In this document: positions 15,865 to 25,071 of the stretch, piece after piece | Position numbering within the stretch: the first letter of the stretch is position 1 | Layout: every line of letters starts with the position of its first letter | Assembly: GCA_009712635.1 (NCBI GenBank) | Contig: WASS01000029.1 | Coordinates: forward strand, 536,358-600,357 | Direction of reading: 5' to 3' | DNA length: 64,000 bases | Origin: Hungatella sp. | Lineage (GTDB): Bacteria > Bacillota > Clostridia > Lachnospirales > Lachnospiraceae | The notes under the pieces: generated by a model | The model's input: the letters and a program-made list of their open reading frames with translations, nothing else | Database searches by the model: none | What the model was told of the DNA's origin: nothing | Translations under genes and position numbers: made by a program

Positions 15865-16890
15865 ATGAGTGACAGACCATTTGATTTATTAAGCCTGGGA
15901 GAATTGCTTTTACGTCTGTCTCCGGACGGAGTGGAAAGACTGGTCCGGGGAGATTCCTTTCAGAAACAGGTTGGTGGAGCAGAGTTAAACGTTGCGGTAG
16001 GTGCGGCTCTTTTAGGACTTCATACCGGTGTAGTAACCCAGCTTCCTGCCAATGATATGGGAAATTTTGTAAAGAACAAAGTGCGTTCTTATGGAATCAG
16101 TGATGATTATTTTGTTTATGATAACAGCTCCAATGCCAGACTTGGACTTTATTATTACGAATATGGTGCATATCCGAGAAAACCCAAGGTAATTTACGAC
16201 AGAAAGAACAGTTCTTTCTATAATATCAGTGAAGCCTCTTTTCCAGAGGATATGTACAAAGCGACTACCTGCTTTCATACCACCGGCATCACCCTTGCTC
16301 TGTGTGAGAATACGAGAAAGACTGCCATTGATATGATACGCAAATTCAAAGAGAGCGGCACCATCATTTCTTTTGATGTAAATTTCCGCGGTAATTTATG
16401 GACAGGAGAGGAAGCAAGAGCCTGCATCGAGCAGATCCTTCCCTTTGTGGACATTTTCTTCTGCTCAGAAGATACAGCAAGGCTGACTTTCAAAAAAGAA
16501 GGAACAGCCAAAGAGATGATGAAGAGCTTTACAAAAGATTATCCCATTTCCATCGTGGCTTCTACGCAGAGAATCGTACATAGTCCGAAGAGCCATACGT
16601 TCGGTTCCATTATTTACGATGCTGCAAGAAATGAATATTATGAGGAAGAACCATACCATAATATTGATGTTGTTGACCGGATTGGAAGCGGAGATGCTTA
16701 TATAGCAGGTGCACTTTATGGCCTTTTAAGCACGGGCGGTGACTGTATGAAAGCAGTTCAGTACGGCAATGCCACTGCGGCTTTAAAGAACACCATACCA
16801 GGTGATCTTCCAACCTCTGATTTAAGTGAAGTGAATACTGTAATTCGGGAACATAATGATAAGGGACCTCAAAGCGAGATGAGCAGGTAG
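15865..16890 (+). CDS. Second PfkB-family sugar kinase, paralogue of KDG kinase
   Basis: 341 residues from the ATG at 15865, supported by TGGAGGAA about 10 nt upstream; an earlier in-frame ATG at 15826 lies inside the terminator hairpin. It parallels the preceding kinase closely along its length (VGGAELNVAVGAALLG; FDVNFRGNLWTGEEA; catalytic DRIGSGDAYIAG), so it is a tandem duplicate that has diverged. It may act on KDG, 5-keto-gluconate or a related sugar acid. Codon use is less biased than in the first kinase. Confidence 0.85.
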   Translation: MSDRPFDLLSLGELLLRLSPDGVERLVRGDSFQKQVGGAELNVAVGAALLGLHTGVVTQLPANDMGNFVKNKVRSYGISDDYFVYDNSSNARLGLYYYEYGAYPRKPKVIYDRKNSSFYNISEASFPEDMYKATTCFHTTGITLALCENTRKTAIDMIRKFKESGTIISFDVNFRGNLWTGEEARACIEQILPFVDIFFCSEDTARLTFKKEGTAKEMMKSFTKDYPISIVASTQRIVHSPKSHTFGSIIYDAARNEYYEEEPYHNIDVVDRIGSGDAYIAGALYGLLSTGGDCMKAVQYGNATAALKNTIPGDLPTSDLSEVNTVIREHNDKGPQSEMSR

Positions 16891-16908
16891 GTAAATAAGA
16901 TCCATTGA

Positions 16909-16950
16909 CAGGCGGAACAGGATAATGAAATCCTGCTCCGCCTGATTTGA
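16909..16950 (+). terminator. Probable terminator after the second kinase gene
   Basis: CAGGCGGAACAGGAT pairs with ATCCTGCTCCGCCTG (one mismatch). The T-tract is poor (ATTTGATAT). Confidence 0.6.
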
Positions 16951-16976
16951 TATCAAAAGCTTCATTCAGCAATGGG

Positions 16977-16990
16977 TTTAAACCTTTAAA
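16977..16990. promoter_or_regulatory. LacI-type operator 1 upstream of the sugar ABC operon
   Basis: TTTAAACCTTTAAA, one base away from the perfect palindrome at 17109-17122. It lies about 55 bp upstream of the -35 box. Confidence 0.6.
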
Positions 16991-17038
16991 TGAAATATTA
17001 TAATATATATGATATAAAAATAAAATTATAATGCATAA

Positions 17039-17067
17039 TTGACAAAATATAAATTATATTATATAGT
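17039..17067 (+). promoter_or_regulatory. Predicted promoter of the sugar ABC operon
   Basis: Consensus TTGACA (17039-17044), 17-bp spacer, TATAGT (17062-17067), in very A/T-rich DNA. The predicted leader is about 145 nt and holds two operator copies. Confidence 0.8.
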
Positions 17068-17108
17068 TAGGTTAGTTAATATGCGTAATAAAAATTCATA
17101 ATTTATAA

Positions 17109-17122
17109 TTTAAACGTTTAAA
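17109..17122. promoter_or_regulatory. LacI-type operator 2 (perfect palindrome)
   Basis: TTTAAACGTTTAAA, a perfect 14-bp palindrome with the central CG typical of LacI-family sites, about 35 bp after the predicted transcription start. Confidence 0.72.
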
Positions 17123-17178
17123 CAACACTTATGCTGAAAGATTGGATATCATCTTTTAGCTATTCTTAAACATGCTGG

Positions 17179-17192
17179 TTTAAACGATTAAA
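17179..17192. promoter_or_regulatory. LacI-type operator 3
   Basis: TTTAAACGATTAAA, one mismatch to operator 2, 70 bp further downstream and just before the ribosome binding site. Confidence 0.65.
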
Positions 17193-17219
17193 TAAAAAAT
17201 AATCTGGAGGGAAAATTTT

Positions 17220-18491
17220 ATGAGAAGGAAGAAATTATGGGGATTACTTTTTCTGACAGCGGCTGCAGTGGGAATGCTGGCCGGTTGCAGCACAAAGGGA
17301 GGAGAGACAGCCGGGGGTGCCAAAAAAGATGGAGGGCAGCAGAAGGTTACCATAGCTGTATGGAATGAACCCAATAAGGATGAGGCGCTGAATATGTATG
17401 CCCAGGCAGAAAAGGCAACCGGGATTAAAGTGGAGGTAACGGTGATTCCGGAAAGCGACTACTCTTCCAAGTTAAATCAAATGGTTTCCACTGGGGATAA
17501 TTCTGCTGACATCTATGTGATCTGGGAGAATGATATTGCCAATTTTGCCAAGGCAAAAGGTATTATTCCCATGGATGATTACCTGAAAAATTCATCTGTT
17601 AAAACAGGAGATTTTATTTATGCAGTTTCCGCACTGTCCGCCGGGCTTGGAGGTACATACGGTCTGCCGTGGTGTGCTGCGACAGAGCTTCTTTTCTATA
17701 ATAAAGATATGTTTGATGCTGCCGGGATTTCTTATCCAGACAACAACTGGTCTTATGAGGACTATAAGTCCGCTGCAGAAAAACTGACCCAAAAGGCGGC
17801 AGACGGTACAACGAAACTGTATGGCTGTACACTTCCCAATACCCAGACCTGGTGGGCGGGAATTGGCGGAGCAGGCGATCAGGTATACGACCCCTCCAAG
17901 GGTCAGATGGTCATTGGCGACGGAGCGGTATCCTTTGTCTCAGACGTGGCAGCTATGGCAAAAAACGGGGTGATGCCAGAACCATCTTCCGATACGGCAG
18001 ATTTATTTGCTTCTGGCAAGGCGGCTATGAGCTGGCAGGGAAGCTGGAACATCGGAACCTATGGAAGCAGCCTTCCCTTTCAGTGGGATATTGCTACCAT
18101 ACCTACAGATAAGGTAAAATACAATACCCTTCATACCGGCTTTTATAGCATTAACGCAAAAAGTAAGAACCAGGATGCCGCATTTAAAGTAATCGAATAT
18201 CTGATGGGAGAAGAGGGGCAGACCATTAACTCAAAGTCCAGCGGCAATCCATCTGCCATCAAATCCATTGCTGAAAAAGGTGCATGGAAGGTGGAAAGTG
18301 CCACTACCATCAAAAACTGGGATGCAATGACCGATTCGTTAAAAGCCGGTGTATTTGGATACACCTGTCTTCCTTCCGGAGTTACCAACAATGCAGTCAG
18401 TGAATTTAACGCGGCAGTACTTGGCCAGAAGACACCCGAAGAAGCTGTAAAAAAAGCCGATGCCTATGCACGGGAAACCATTGGTTATTAG
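17220..18491 (+). CDS. Sugar ABC importer substrate-binding lipoprotein
   Basis: 423 residues, a family-1 extracellular solute-binding protein. The signal peptide ends in lipobox LAGC (Cys21). The mature part starts with VTIAVWNEPNKDEALNMYA and contains DIYVIWENDIANFAKAKGI and GLPWCAATELLFYNKDMFD, typical of carbohydrate binders in the MalE/UgpB group. It is first in an operon with two permease genes, a LacI regulator and a GH127 arabinofuranosidase, so arabino-oligosaccharides are the likely cargo. No ATPase gene is present; a shared MsmX/UgpC-type ATPase elsewhere is usual for such systems. AATCTGGAGGG precedes the ATG. Confidence 0.93.
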   Translation: MRRKKLWGLLFLTAAAVGMLAGCSTKGGETAGGAKKDGGQQKVTIAVWNEPNKDEALNMYAQAEKATGIKVEVTVIPESDYSSKLNQMVSTGDNSADIYVIWENDIANFAKAKGIIPMDDYLKNSSVKTGDFIYAVSALSAGLGGTYGLPWCAATELLFYNKDMFDAAGISYPDNNWSYEDYKSAAEKLTQKAADGTTKLYGCTLPNTQTWWAGIGGAGDQVYDPSKGQMVIGDGAVSFVSDVAAMAKNGVMPEPSSDTADLFASGKAAMSWQGSWNIGTYGSSLPFQWDIATIPTDKVKYNTLHTGFYSINAKSKNQDAAFKVIEYLMGEEGQTINSKSSGNPSAIKSIAEKGAWKVESATTIKNWDAMTDSLKAGVFGYTCLPSGVTNNAVSEFNAAVLGQKTPEEAVKKADAYARETIGY

Positions 18492-18514
18492 GCGGTAAGC
18501 TGGAAGGAACGTGA

Positions 18515-19444
18515 ATGATAATGAAAAAAGAAAGCAGTAAGACGGCGAAGAAGAAAAAGCTTATGAATCATTTGACAGCCTATGCTTTTTGCGCTCCGTG
18601 GATGGTAGGATTTGTATGCTTCACTCTGTTTCCCATTGCCTTTTTATTTGCTGTCAGTCTGACAAACCGGAAACTGAGTGGTGTTACCCAGTTTATAGGT
18701 CTGGCCAATTACGTAAATATGTTTCAAAGTGCCACGTTTTGGAATTCCATTCGTGTAACCTTGTTTTTCACAATAGTTATGATGATTGTAACTACTGTAT
18801 GGGCTGTGGTTATGGCGCTGCTGTTAAATTACAGGCAAAGGCTTAATGGTCTCTTTCAGTTTTGCTATTTTCTGCCGTCGGTTATTCCGACGGTAGCACT
18901 TGCCTATACGTTCCGAACCATATTCGGTAAGGAAGCAGGGCTTTTAAATGGGATTATTTCTGCATTAACCGGTAAGAATGTGATGGTTAACTGGCTGTAC
19001 GACAGCCGTACCGTCTATCTGGCACTGTTTTTTATCACCCTGTTTACGTATAACACAGGACAAATGATGCTGATATTCCGATCAGGTTTAAACGATGTGC
19101 CCAGAGAGCTTTATGAGGCATGTGAAATTGACGGAGCCAGCCCGTTAAAAAAATTCTTTCGGATCACCCTTCCCATGATATCACCCATTATCCTGTTTAA
19201 TGCGGTAATGGGTTGTATCAGTGCATTAAATGGCTCATTTGCTCTTTTATATCCACTGACTGGAGAAAATGGTGATCCAAACGGAATGTCACAGGTGCTC
19301 AGCCTTCTGATCTATAAAGAAGCGTTCAGCAATATGAAGGTAGGCTATGCCTGTGCCATGTCTGTCATACTTTTTCTGATTGCGTGTTGTTTTGGCATCG
19401 GTATATTTGCAATCTCAAAAAAGATTGTTTACTATGAAAATTAA
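18515..19444 (+). CDS. Sugar ABC importer permease, MalF type
   Basis: 309 residues with six membrane helices and the binding-protein-dependent transport motif EACEIDGASPLKKFFRITLP (EAA loop, about residues 207-226) that contacts the ATPase. GGAAGGA lies 6 nt before the ATG at 18515; a second ATG two codons later is possible. It pairs with the next gene to form the membrane channel for the oligosaccharide importer. Confidence 0.93.
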   Translation: MIMKKESSKTAKKKKLMNHLTAYAFCAPWMVGFVCFTLFPIAFLFAVSLTNRKLSGVTQFIGLANYVNMFQSATFWNSIRVTLFFTIVMMIVTTVWAVVMALLLNYRQRLNGLFQFCYFLPSVIPTVALAYTFRTIFGKEAGLLNGIISALTGKNVMVNWLYDSRTVYLALFFITLFTYNTGQMMLIFRSGLNDVPRELYEACEIDGASPLKKFFRITLPMISPIILFNAVMGCISALNGSFALLYPLTGENGDPNGMSQVLSLLIYKEAFSNMKVGYACAMSVILFLIACCFGIGIFAISKKIVYYEN

Positions 19445-19456
19445 AGGGGGAGAGAC

Positions 19457-20308
19457 ATGAAATCAGCAAAAATGAAAAAAAGAGCCAGCCGGATTCTGGT
19501 TTTCATGATGAAAATTCTGGTCGGGATAATCATGTTTTCTCCGATTATCTGGGTACTCACCGGTTCCTTTAAGACATTAACAGAGTTTACTTCATCATCT
19601 GGTATTTTTCCCCAAAAAGAGACTGTAGAAAACTATAAGTATATTTTCTATCATTCCAACTATGTGCTTTATGTCAGAAACACAGTTCTTCTGATGGCGG
19701 GAACCACGGCGGGAACTTTAATTTCCTCCTCACTGGTTGCCTATCCCCTGGCCAGAATGGAGTTTCCGGGGAAAAATCTGATTTTTTCCCTGATAGTGGG
19801 AACAATGATGATTCCCAATATCGCACTCATTGTTCCCCAGTATATCATGTTTGGAAAAGTTGGCTGGCTGGATTCCCTGCTTCCCATGATTGTTCCTGCA
19901 TTTTTTGCCTATCCCTATAACGTATTTTTGTTTCGGCAGTTTTTCCGTTCTATCCCGAAGGAGCTGGATGAGGCTGCTACCATGGATGGCTGCAGCAGAA
20001 TCGGTATCTTTTTCCGTGTGCTGATTCCTTTATCAAAGTCAACCTTTACCACAATTGGCGTGTTATCCTGCGTCTTCTGGTGGAATGAACTGACCCAGCC
20101 GGTTTTTTACATAAACAGTGATAAATGGAGGACTCTGACCATTGCACTTATGACTACATTTATGTATACTTCAGGTAATGCATTTGTAATCAACTGGCCT
20201 TCCATAATGGCTGCCTCCACGCTTATGATTCTGCCTCCCATGCTGCTTTATCTGTTCGGATCCAGATTTTTGGTGGAAGGAATTAAGACGTCCGGGCTGA
20301 AGGGCTAA
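19457..20308 (+). CDS. Sugar ABC importer permease, MalG type
   Basis: 283 residues, six membrane helices, with the EAA loop ELDEAATMDGCSRIGIFFRV (about residues 172-191) and the C-terminal GLKG usual for MalG-type subunits. It follows the MalF-type gene by 12 nt with AAAGGGGGAGAG upstream of the ATG. Confidence 0.93.
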   Translation: MKSAKMKKRASRILVFMMKILVGIIMFSPIIWVLTGSFKTLTEFTSSSGIFPQKETVENYKYIFYHSNYVLYVRNTVLLMAGTTAGTLISSSLVAYPLARMEFPGKNLIFSLIVGTMMIPNIALIVPQYIMFGKVGWLDSLLPMIVPAFFAYPYNVFLFRQFFRSIPKELDEAATMDGCSRIGIFFRVLIPLSKSTFTTIGVLSCVFWWNELTQPVFYINSDKWRTLTIALMTTFMYTSGNAFVINWPSIMAASTLMILPPMLLYLFGSRFLVEGIKTSGLKG

Positions 20309-20340
20309 ACAGGGAAAAGGAAAGAGAGAGTAGAGAATAC

Positions 20341-21381
20341 ATGACACTAAAGGAAATTGCATCAATGGCAGGAGTTTCCGTGGCAACGGTATCGTATGTT
20401 TTAAATAATACGGCACAGGTCAGTGATGAAACCAGAAAAAAGGTAGAGAAGATTATCAAGGAAACCGGTTATCGGTCCAATATCCTGGCAAAGAGTTTAA
20501 GAAGGAATGAATCCTTTCTGGTAGGAGTGATTGTAGAGGATGTGACGGTATGGCATACGGCTTATATTATTGACGGAATCAATGAGATTGCAGAAGCAAG
20601 AGGCTATAACACCATACTCAGCAATTTAAGGCTGTTAAATAAAATTGAATCCCAGTTCGATCACATTTCCAACTATCAGAAGGATATTGATAAGGCACTG
20701 GATGTAATGATTGGAATGCAGGTGGATGGCATTATTTATGTAGGCATGCATGACCGGAAGATCAGTCATGTCCTGGGCAATATAAAAAAACCGGTGGTTT
20801 ACTGTTACTGTTACACAGACGGAGAAGGATCATCGGTTCGCTATAGCAATGAAAAGACCGTTTATCATATGACAAAAATGCTCATCGAAAACGGACATAA
20901 AGAGTTTGGGGTTATGAATGGATTAAAGGAGTCAGAGCCCGCCGCATTAAGATACAATGGGTTTTTAAAAGCTTTAAATGAGGCCGGTATTACCATGAAA
21001 GAGGAAAATATAGCCTGTGGAAACTGGAAGTACCGGGAAGGAAAAGAAGCTGCAAAGAAACTATTGAATAAAAGCGATCATCCCACAGCCATTGTAGCGA
21101 TGAATGATGATATGGCAGTGGGTGTCCGTGATGCCGCAAGAGAGCTGGGACTTAAGGTGCCTGATGATGTTTCTGTCACAGGTTTTGACAACTCCGATAT
21201 TATTCAATACGTAACACCAAGGATAACAACTGTGGAGCGGCCTTTGCAGGAGATGGGCTACCGCGCTATGGAGCTGCTGCTTGATCATGTAAGCGGAGTC
21301 AGCGTTGGTGATGTGAGCATCACACTTCCCTGTACTCTCATTGAAGGGGAGTCGGTAAAAAAACTGAATCAGGGAAAATAG
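20341..21381 (+). CDS. LacI-family regulator of the arabinoside operon
   Basis: 346 residues: a canonical HTH beginning at residue 1 (MTLKEIASMAGVSVATVSYV) and a sugar-binding effector domain (FGVMNGLKES, AIVAMNDDMAVGVRDAARELG, VSVTGFDNSDI). It sits inside the operon it most likely controls; three TTTAAACGTTTAAA-type boxes flank the operon promoter, the shape expected for LacI sites. AGAGAGAGTAGAG precedes the start. Confidence 0.93.
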   Translation: MTLKEIASMAGVSVATVSYVLNNTAQVSDETRKKVEKIIKETGYRSNILAKSLRRNESFLVGVIVEDVTVWHTAYIIDGINEIAEARGYNTILSNLRLLNKIESQFDHISNYQKDIDKALDVMIGMQVDGIIYVGMHDRKISHVLGNIKKPVVYCYCYTDGEGSSVRYSNEKTVYHMTKMLIENGHKEFGVMNGLKESEPAALRYNGFLKALNEAGITMKEENIACGNWKYREGKEAAKKLLNKSDHPTAIVAMNDDMAVGVRDAARELGLKVPDDVSVTGFDNSDIIQYVTPRITTVERPLQEMGYRAMELLLDHVSGVSVGDVSITLPCTLIEGESVKKLNQGK

Positions 21382-21402
21382 ATAGCAGAGCGAGGAAAAG
21401 GT

Positions 21403-23349
21403 ATGGTGGGAAATAAACTGACGGGTGCAGATTTAAAACACGTTACAATACAGGATACATTCTGGGGCAAATACATTGATCTGGTGGATGAGGTAATTCT
21501 GCCATTTCAATGGGACCTGATTAATGACCGGGTGGAAGGAGCGGAAAAAAGCTACTGCATCAGGAATTTCCGTATTGCAGCCGGGAAGGAAACAGGAGAG
21601 CATAAGGGCATGGTGTTTCAGGATACCGATGCAGCAAAGTGGCTGGAAGCAGTTGCCTGTTCCCTCAATAAAAACAGAAACGAGAGTCTTGAAAAAGCGG
21701 CGGATGAGGCCATTGATCTGATTGCTGCAGCCCAGTGCGAGGACGGATACTTAAACACTTATTATACAATTACCGGAAACAAAAGATGGTCAGACTTATT
21801 TGAAGGACATGAACTTTATACAGCTGGTCATATGATTGAGGCAGCTGTGGCGTATTTTGAAGCCACTGGCAAAAGAAAATTTCTTGATGTCATGTGTAAA
21901 TTTGCCGATCATCTCTGCCTTGTTTTTGGACCAGAGGAAGGTAAAATTCATGGCTATCCGGGGCATCCGGAAGTTGAACTGGCTCTGGTGAAATTATACC
22001 GGGTGACGGAAAACAGAAATTATCTCTGGCTTGCGGATTATTTTGTAAGAACAAGGGGAGAGAGACCCTGCTATTTTTTAAATGAGGATTGTATTAAGAA
22101 CGGGAACTATATTTTCCCTGAATTTAAAGATTTTGATCTGGATTATAATCAGTCCCATATGCCATTGAAGGAACAGGAGACAGCAGAAGGTCATTGTGTC
22201 CGGGCTGTTTATCTTTACAGCGCAATGGCAGACCTGGCTTATGAATATCAGGACGGAGCCCTTACCCGCCAGTGTGAAATGCTGTGGGAAAATATTGTTA
22301 ACAGGCGGATGTATATAACCGGCAGTATTGGATCAGCCGCCTATGGGGAACGGTTTACAGCAGACTATGACCTGCCCAATGATACCAATTATTCAGAATC
22401 CTGTGCGACGGTAGGTCTTGCCATGTTCTCCAACCGGATGTTTCATCTCACCAGAGATGGAAAATACATAGATGTCGTGGAGAAAGCCCTGTATAATACC
22501 CTTCTTGCAGGGATTGCAATGGATGGGACACATTTCTTCTACGTAAATCCACTGGAGGTAGTGCCAGAGGTGGCGAAAAAAAATCCTACATACCGGCATA
22601 TAAAAACTACCAGACAGCTCTGGTTCGGAGTGGCCTGCTGTCCGCCCAATATTGCCAGAACCCTTGCTTCCCTTGGTAATTACATATACGCTTCAGATGA
22701 CAGTACGATCTACGTCAATCTTTTTATACAAAGCAGAATGGAGTGTCAGCTCTCAGGCGTTGGCATCTGCGTAAGTCAGGAATGCGACTATCCTGAAAAT
22801 GGAAGGGTTACTCTTTCCATAAGTCCGGAAAAATCAGGAAGCCAGTTTACCCTTGCTGTGCGCATTCCTTCTTACTGCAAGGGAGCTGTAGTTAAAATCA
22901 ATGGAAAAGAGGAGACTGGAACCCTGGAAAAAGGGTATCTTTATTTAAACCGAATTTGGGAGATGGATGATAAGATTGTTATGGAACTGAATGTTCCGTT
23001 CCGATACGTCAGATCCAACCCCAGGGTGCGCCATAATATAGGAAAAGTAAGTCTGATGAAGGGACCGGTGGTTTATTGTCTGGAAGAGGCAGATAATGGT
23101 AAATATCTATCCGGGGCGGTTATCGATACCAGCGTAGAGCCACAGGAAGAATTTGACCACCAGCTTTTAAGAGGCACCCTGTGCGCCAGATTACAGGGAA
23201 GCCGTATTGATTATGAAAAGGCAGGGGATTCTCTATATGGAGAAGAGAGGCCGGTTTATAAAAAATCAGAGTTGAAAGCAATCCCTTACTTTTGCTGGAA
23301 CAACAGGGGAGAGGGAGAGATGACTGTCTGGATGAGAGAAAAGGAATAG
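21403..23349 (+). CDS. GH127 beta-L-arabinofuranosidase
   Basis: The enzyme hydrolyses beta-L-arabinofuranosides, such as those of plant cell-wall extensins and pectic side chains. 648 residues, no signal peptide, so it acts inside on imported oligosaccharides. All catalytic and zinc residues known from the Bifidobacterium enzyme HypBA1 are found at matching spacing: E316 (acid/base, in YGERF), E332 and C334 (SESC), and C412-C413 (VACCPPNIAR), where the first Cys is the nucleophile and the others bind Zn. The N-terminal (alpha/alpha)6 barrel and C-terminal beta domain lengths fit. It is the last gene of the ABC-LacI operon. Confidence 0.93.
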   Translation: MVGNKLTGADLKHVTIQDTFWGKYIDLVDEVILPFQWDLINDRVEGAEKSYCIRNFRIAAGKETGEHKGMVFQDTDAAKWLEAVACSLNKNRNESLEKAADEAIDLIAAAQCEDGYLNTYYTITGNKRWSDLFEGHELYTAGHMIEAAVAYFEATGKRKFLDVMCKFADHLCLVFGPEEGKIHGYPGHPEVELALVKLYRVTENRNYLWLADYFVRTRGERPCYFLNEDCIKNGNYIFPEFKDFDLDYNQSHMPLKEQETAEGHCVRAVYLYSAMADLAYEYQDGALTRQCEMLWENIVNRRMYITGSIGSAAYGERFTADYDLPNDTNYSESCATVGLAMFSNRMFHLTRDGKYIDVVEKALYNTLLAGIAMDGTHFFYVNPLEVVPEVAKKNPTYRHIKTTRQLWFGVACCPPNIARTLASLGNYIYASDDSTIYVNLFIQSRMECQLSGVGICVSQECDYPENGRVTLSISPEKSGSQFTLAVRIPSYCKGAVVKINGKEETGTLEKGYLYLNRIWEMDDKIVMELNVPFRYVRSNPRVRHNIGKVSLMKGPVVYCLEEADNGKYLSGAVIDTSVEPQEEFDHQLLRGTLCARLQGSRIDYEKAGDSLYGEERPVYKKSELKAIPYFCWNNRGEGEMTVWMREKE

Positions 23350-23353
23350 ACGA

Positions 23354-23397
23354 AAGCCTGGATCATTAAGTTGACTGATCCAGGCTTATTCTTTTTA
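23354..23397. terminator. Terminator between the GH127 gene and the convergent trp-type ABC operon
   Basis: AAGCCTGGATCA and TGATCCAGGCTT form a perfect 12-bp stem with a 10-nt loop, followed by ATTCTTTTT on the plus strand. It can also serve the convergent operon ending at 23395. Confidence 0.88.
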
Positions 23398-24168
23398 ATT
23401 TCCGCATTCCACACTGATTTCATTAAACTTCTCAAGAATAAAGTTAATATCCAGGCCATTTTTTTCTTCATCTGCGCAGTCCACAACTGCATTGCCCTGA
23501 TGCATCATCAGAAGCCTGTTTCCGTAATCCACTGCGTAGCGCAGGTTATGAGTTACCATGATAGTTGTCAGCTGTTTTTCTTTCACGATCTTATCTGTCA
23601 GCTGCATGATAATCTCAGCCGTTTTGGGGTCAAGTGCTGCGGTGTGTTCATCAAGAATCAAAAACTCGATGGGAGTCATGGTTGACATCAAAAGTGCCAT
23701 GGCCTGTCTCTGACCTCCGGATAAAACGCCTACCTTTACGTGAAGTTTGTCTTCCAGTCCAAGACCTAATGTATGAAGCTGTTCTTTGTAATAGCCAATC
23801 CGCTGCTTATTGGTTCCGGGAAGTAAATTAAAGGGTTTTCCTTTCGTATCAGCCAGTGCCATATTTTCCAGTATGGTCATATTGGGGCAGGTTCCCATGG
23901 CGGGGTTCTGATAGACTCTTCCAATGCGCCGCTGGCGGCGGTATTCAGGCATGTTGGTAATATCGGAGCCGTTAATGAGTATGGATCCGCTGTCTAAAGG
24001 GATGCTTCCGCAGATCAGATTTAAAAGGGAAGTCTTTCCAGATCCATTGCTTCCCACAACAGAAACAAACTGCTGATCCTTTATGGTTAATCCGAAATTG
24101 TGAAACAGACACATTTCATTGACAGTCCCGTGATTGTAATATTTATTTATGTTTTTCAGTTCAATCAT
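23395..24168 (-). CDS. ABC importer ATPase, TrpZ type
   Basis: 257 residues with Walker A GSNGSGKTS, signature LSGGQRQAMAL, Walker B FLILDEHTAALD and the H-loop VTHNLRYAV. Last gene of a leftward three-gene operon; its ATG overlaps the permease stop codon by 4 nt (ATGA), implying translational coupling. In this family (TrpXYZ of streptococci and clostridia) the operon imports tryptophan, and the T-box upstream with a Trp specifier supports that here. Confidence 0.9.
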   Translation of the reverse strand: MIELKNINKYYNHGTVNEMCLFHNFGLTIKDQQFVSVVGSNGSGKTSLLNLICGSIPLDSGSILINGSDITNMPEYRRQRRIGRVYQNPAMGTCPNMTILENMALADTKGKPFNLLPGTNKQRIGYYKEQLHTLGLGLEDKLHVKVGVLSGGQRQAMALLMSTMTPIEFLILDEHTAALDPKTAEIIMQLTDKIVKEKQLTTIMVTHNLRYAVDYGNRLLMMHQGNAVVDCADEEKNGLDINFILEKFNEISVECGN

Positions 24169-25043
24169 GCTTTCACCTTCTTTTCCCTGCCGTTGCTAAA
24201 TACCAGAATGGCCAGGAATAAAACTGATGTGATCAGTTTTAAGTCTGAAGCTTCCATTCCTAAGAAAATTGCAAAAGATACGCAGGCTTTGTAAATGATA
24301 GAGCCTATAATGACAGCAGTGGTTGATTTTACAAATCCGATCCGTTTAAAAAGCTTTGTACCGATAATTACATTGGCTAGCCCGATGACGATGGTTCCGG
24401 TTCCCATGCTGATTTCAAAGAAGCCTTTTTGCTGGCAGTATACGGAACCTGCAAGAGCAGCCAGACCATTTGCAATTGCAAGGCCCACAATTTTAACCAT
24501 CCCTCTGTCTTTCGCCAGGGAAGTGACAAGTGTTTCGTTATCACCAACTGCCCTTAACAGATATCCGGAGCGGGTTTTTAAGTACTGGTCTAAAATAAAT
24601 TTTACAACGAAAACGATGACAGCCAGAATCACAACCACAGTAACGCCGCTTAGTGACGCCGGAAACAGCCTGTTAACCAGGCTGTTTTCAAAAATGGTGC
24701 TCACATTGAAAAATGGAACATTGGCTTTTCCCGCAACTCTTAAATTAACGGAGTACAAAGCAGTCATGACAATAATACCAGACAAAAGATCCCGCACTTT
24801 TAATTTTACATGGATAAAACCCGTGATGCACCCGGCCAGAGCTCCAATGGCAAATGCGATAAACAGGGTTGCCAGAGGATTTATACCGGCTAATATAAGT
24901 GTAACGGTAACAGCGCCTCCAAGGGGAAACGTGCCATCAACGGAAAGATCCGGAAAATCCAGAATCTTATAGGTGATGTATACGCCCAGCGCCATAATGG
25001 CATAAACCAGACCTTCTTCCAAAACGCCAAGTATAATTGACAT
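24165..25043 (-). CDS. ABC importer permease, TrpY type
   Basis: 292 residues with eight or more hydrophobic segments, of the branched-chain/ribose-like permease class that pairs with COG2984 binding proteins (MALGVYITYKILDFPDLSVDG near the N-terminus is typical). Starts 28 nt after the binding-protein gene. Substrate assignment to tryptophan rests on the T-box leader and family precedent. Confidence 0.9.
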   Translation of the reverse strand: MSIILGVLEEGLVYAIMALGVYITYKILDFPDLSVDGTFPLGGAVTVTLILAGINPLATLFIAFAIGALAGCITGFIHVKLKVRDLLSGIIVMTALYSVNLRVAGKANVPFFNVSTIFENSLVNRLFPASLSGVTVVVILAVIVFVVKFILDQYLKTRSGYLLRAVGDNETLVTSLAKDRGMVKIVGLAIANGLAALAGSVYCQQKGFFEISMGTGTIVIGLANVIIGTKLFKRIGFVKSTTAVIIGSIIYKACVSFAIFLGMEASDLKLITSVLFLAILVFSNGREKKVKA

Positions 25044-25071
25044 GATTTAACTTCCTCCACTCAGTTTCTTC

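Noticed and set aside
24295..24972. A 225-codon plus-strand frame opposite the TrpY-type permease
   Set aside because: It is the mirror of a membrane-protein gene; the encoded sequence has no domain, start site or promoter, while the minus-strand frame is a clear permease in an operon.
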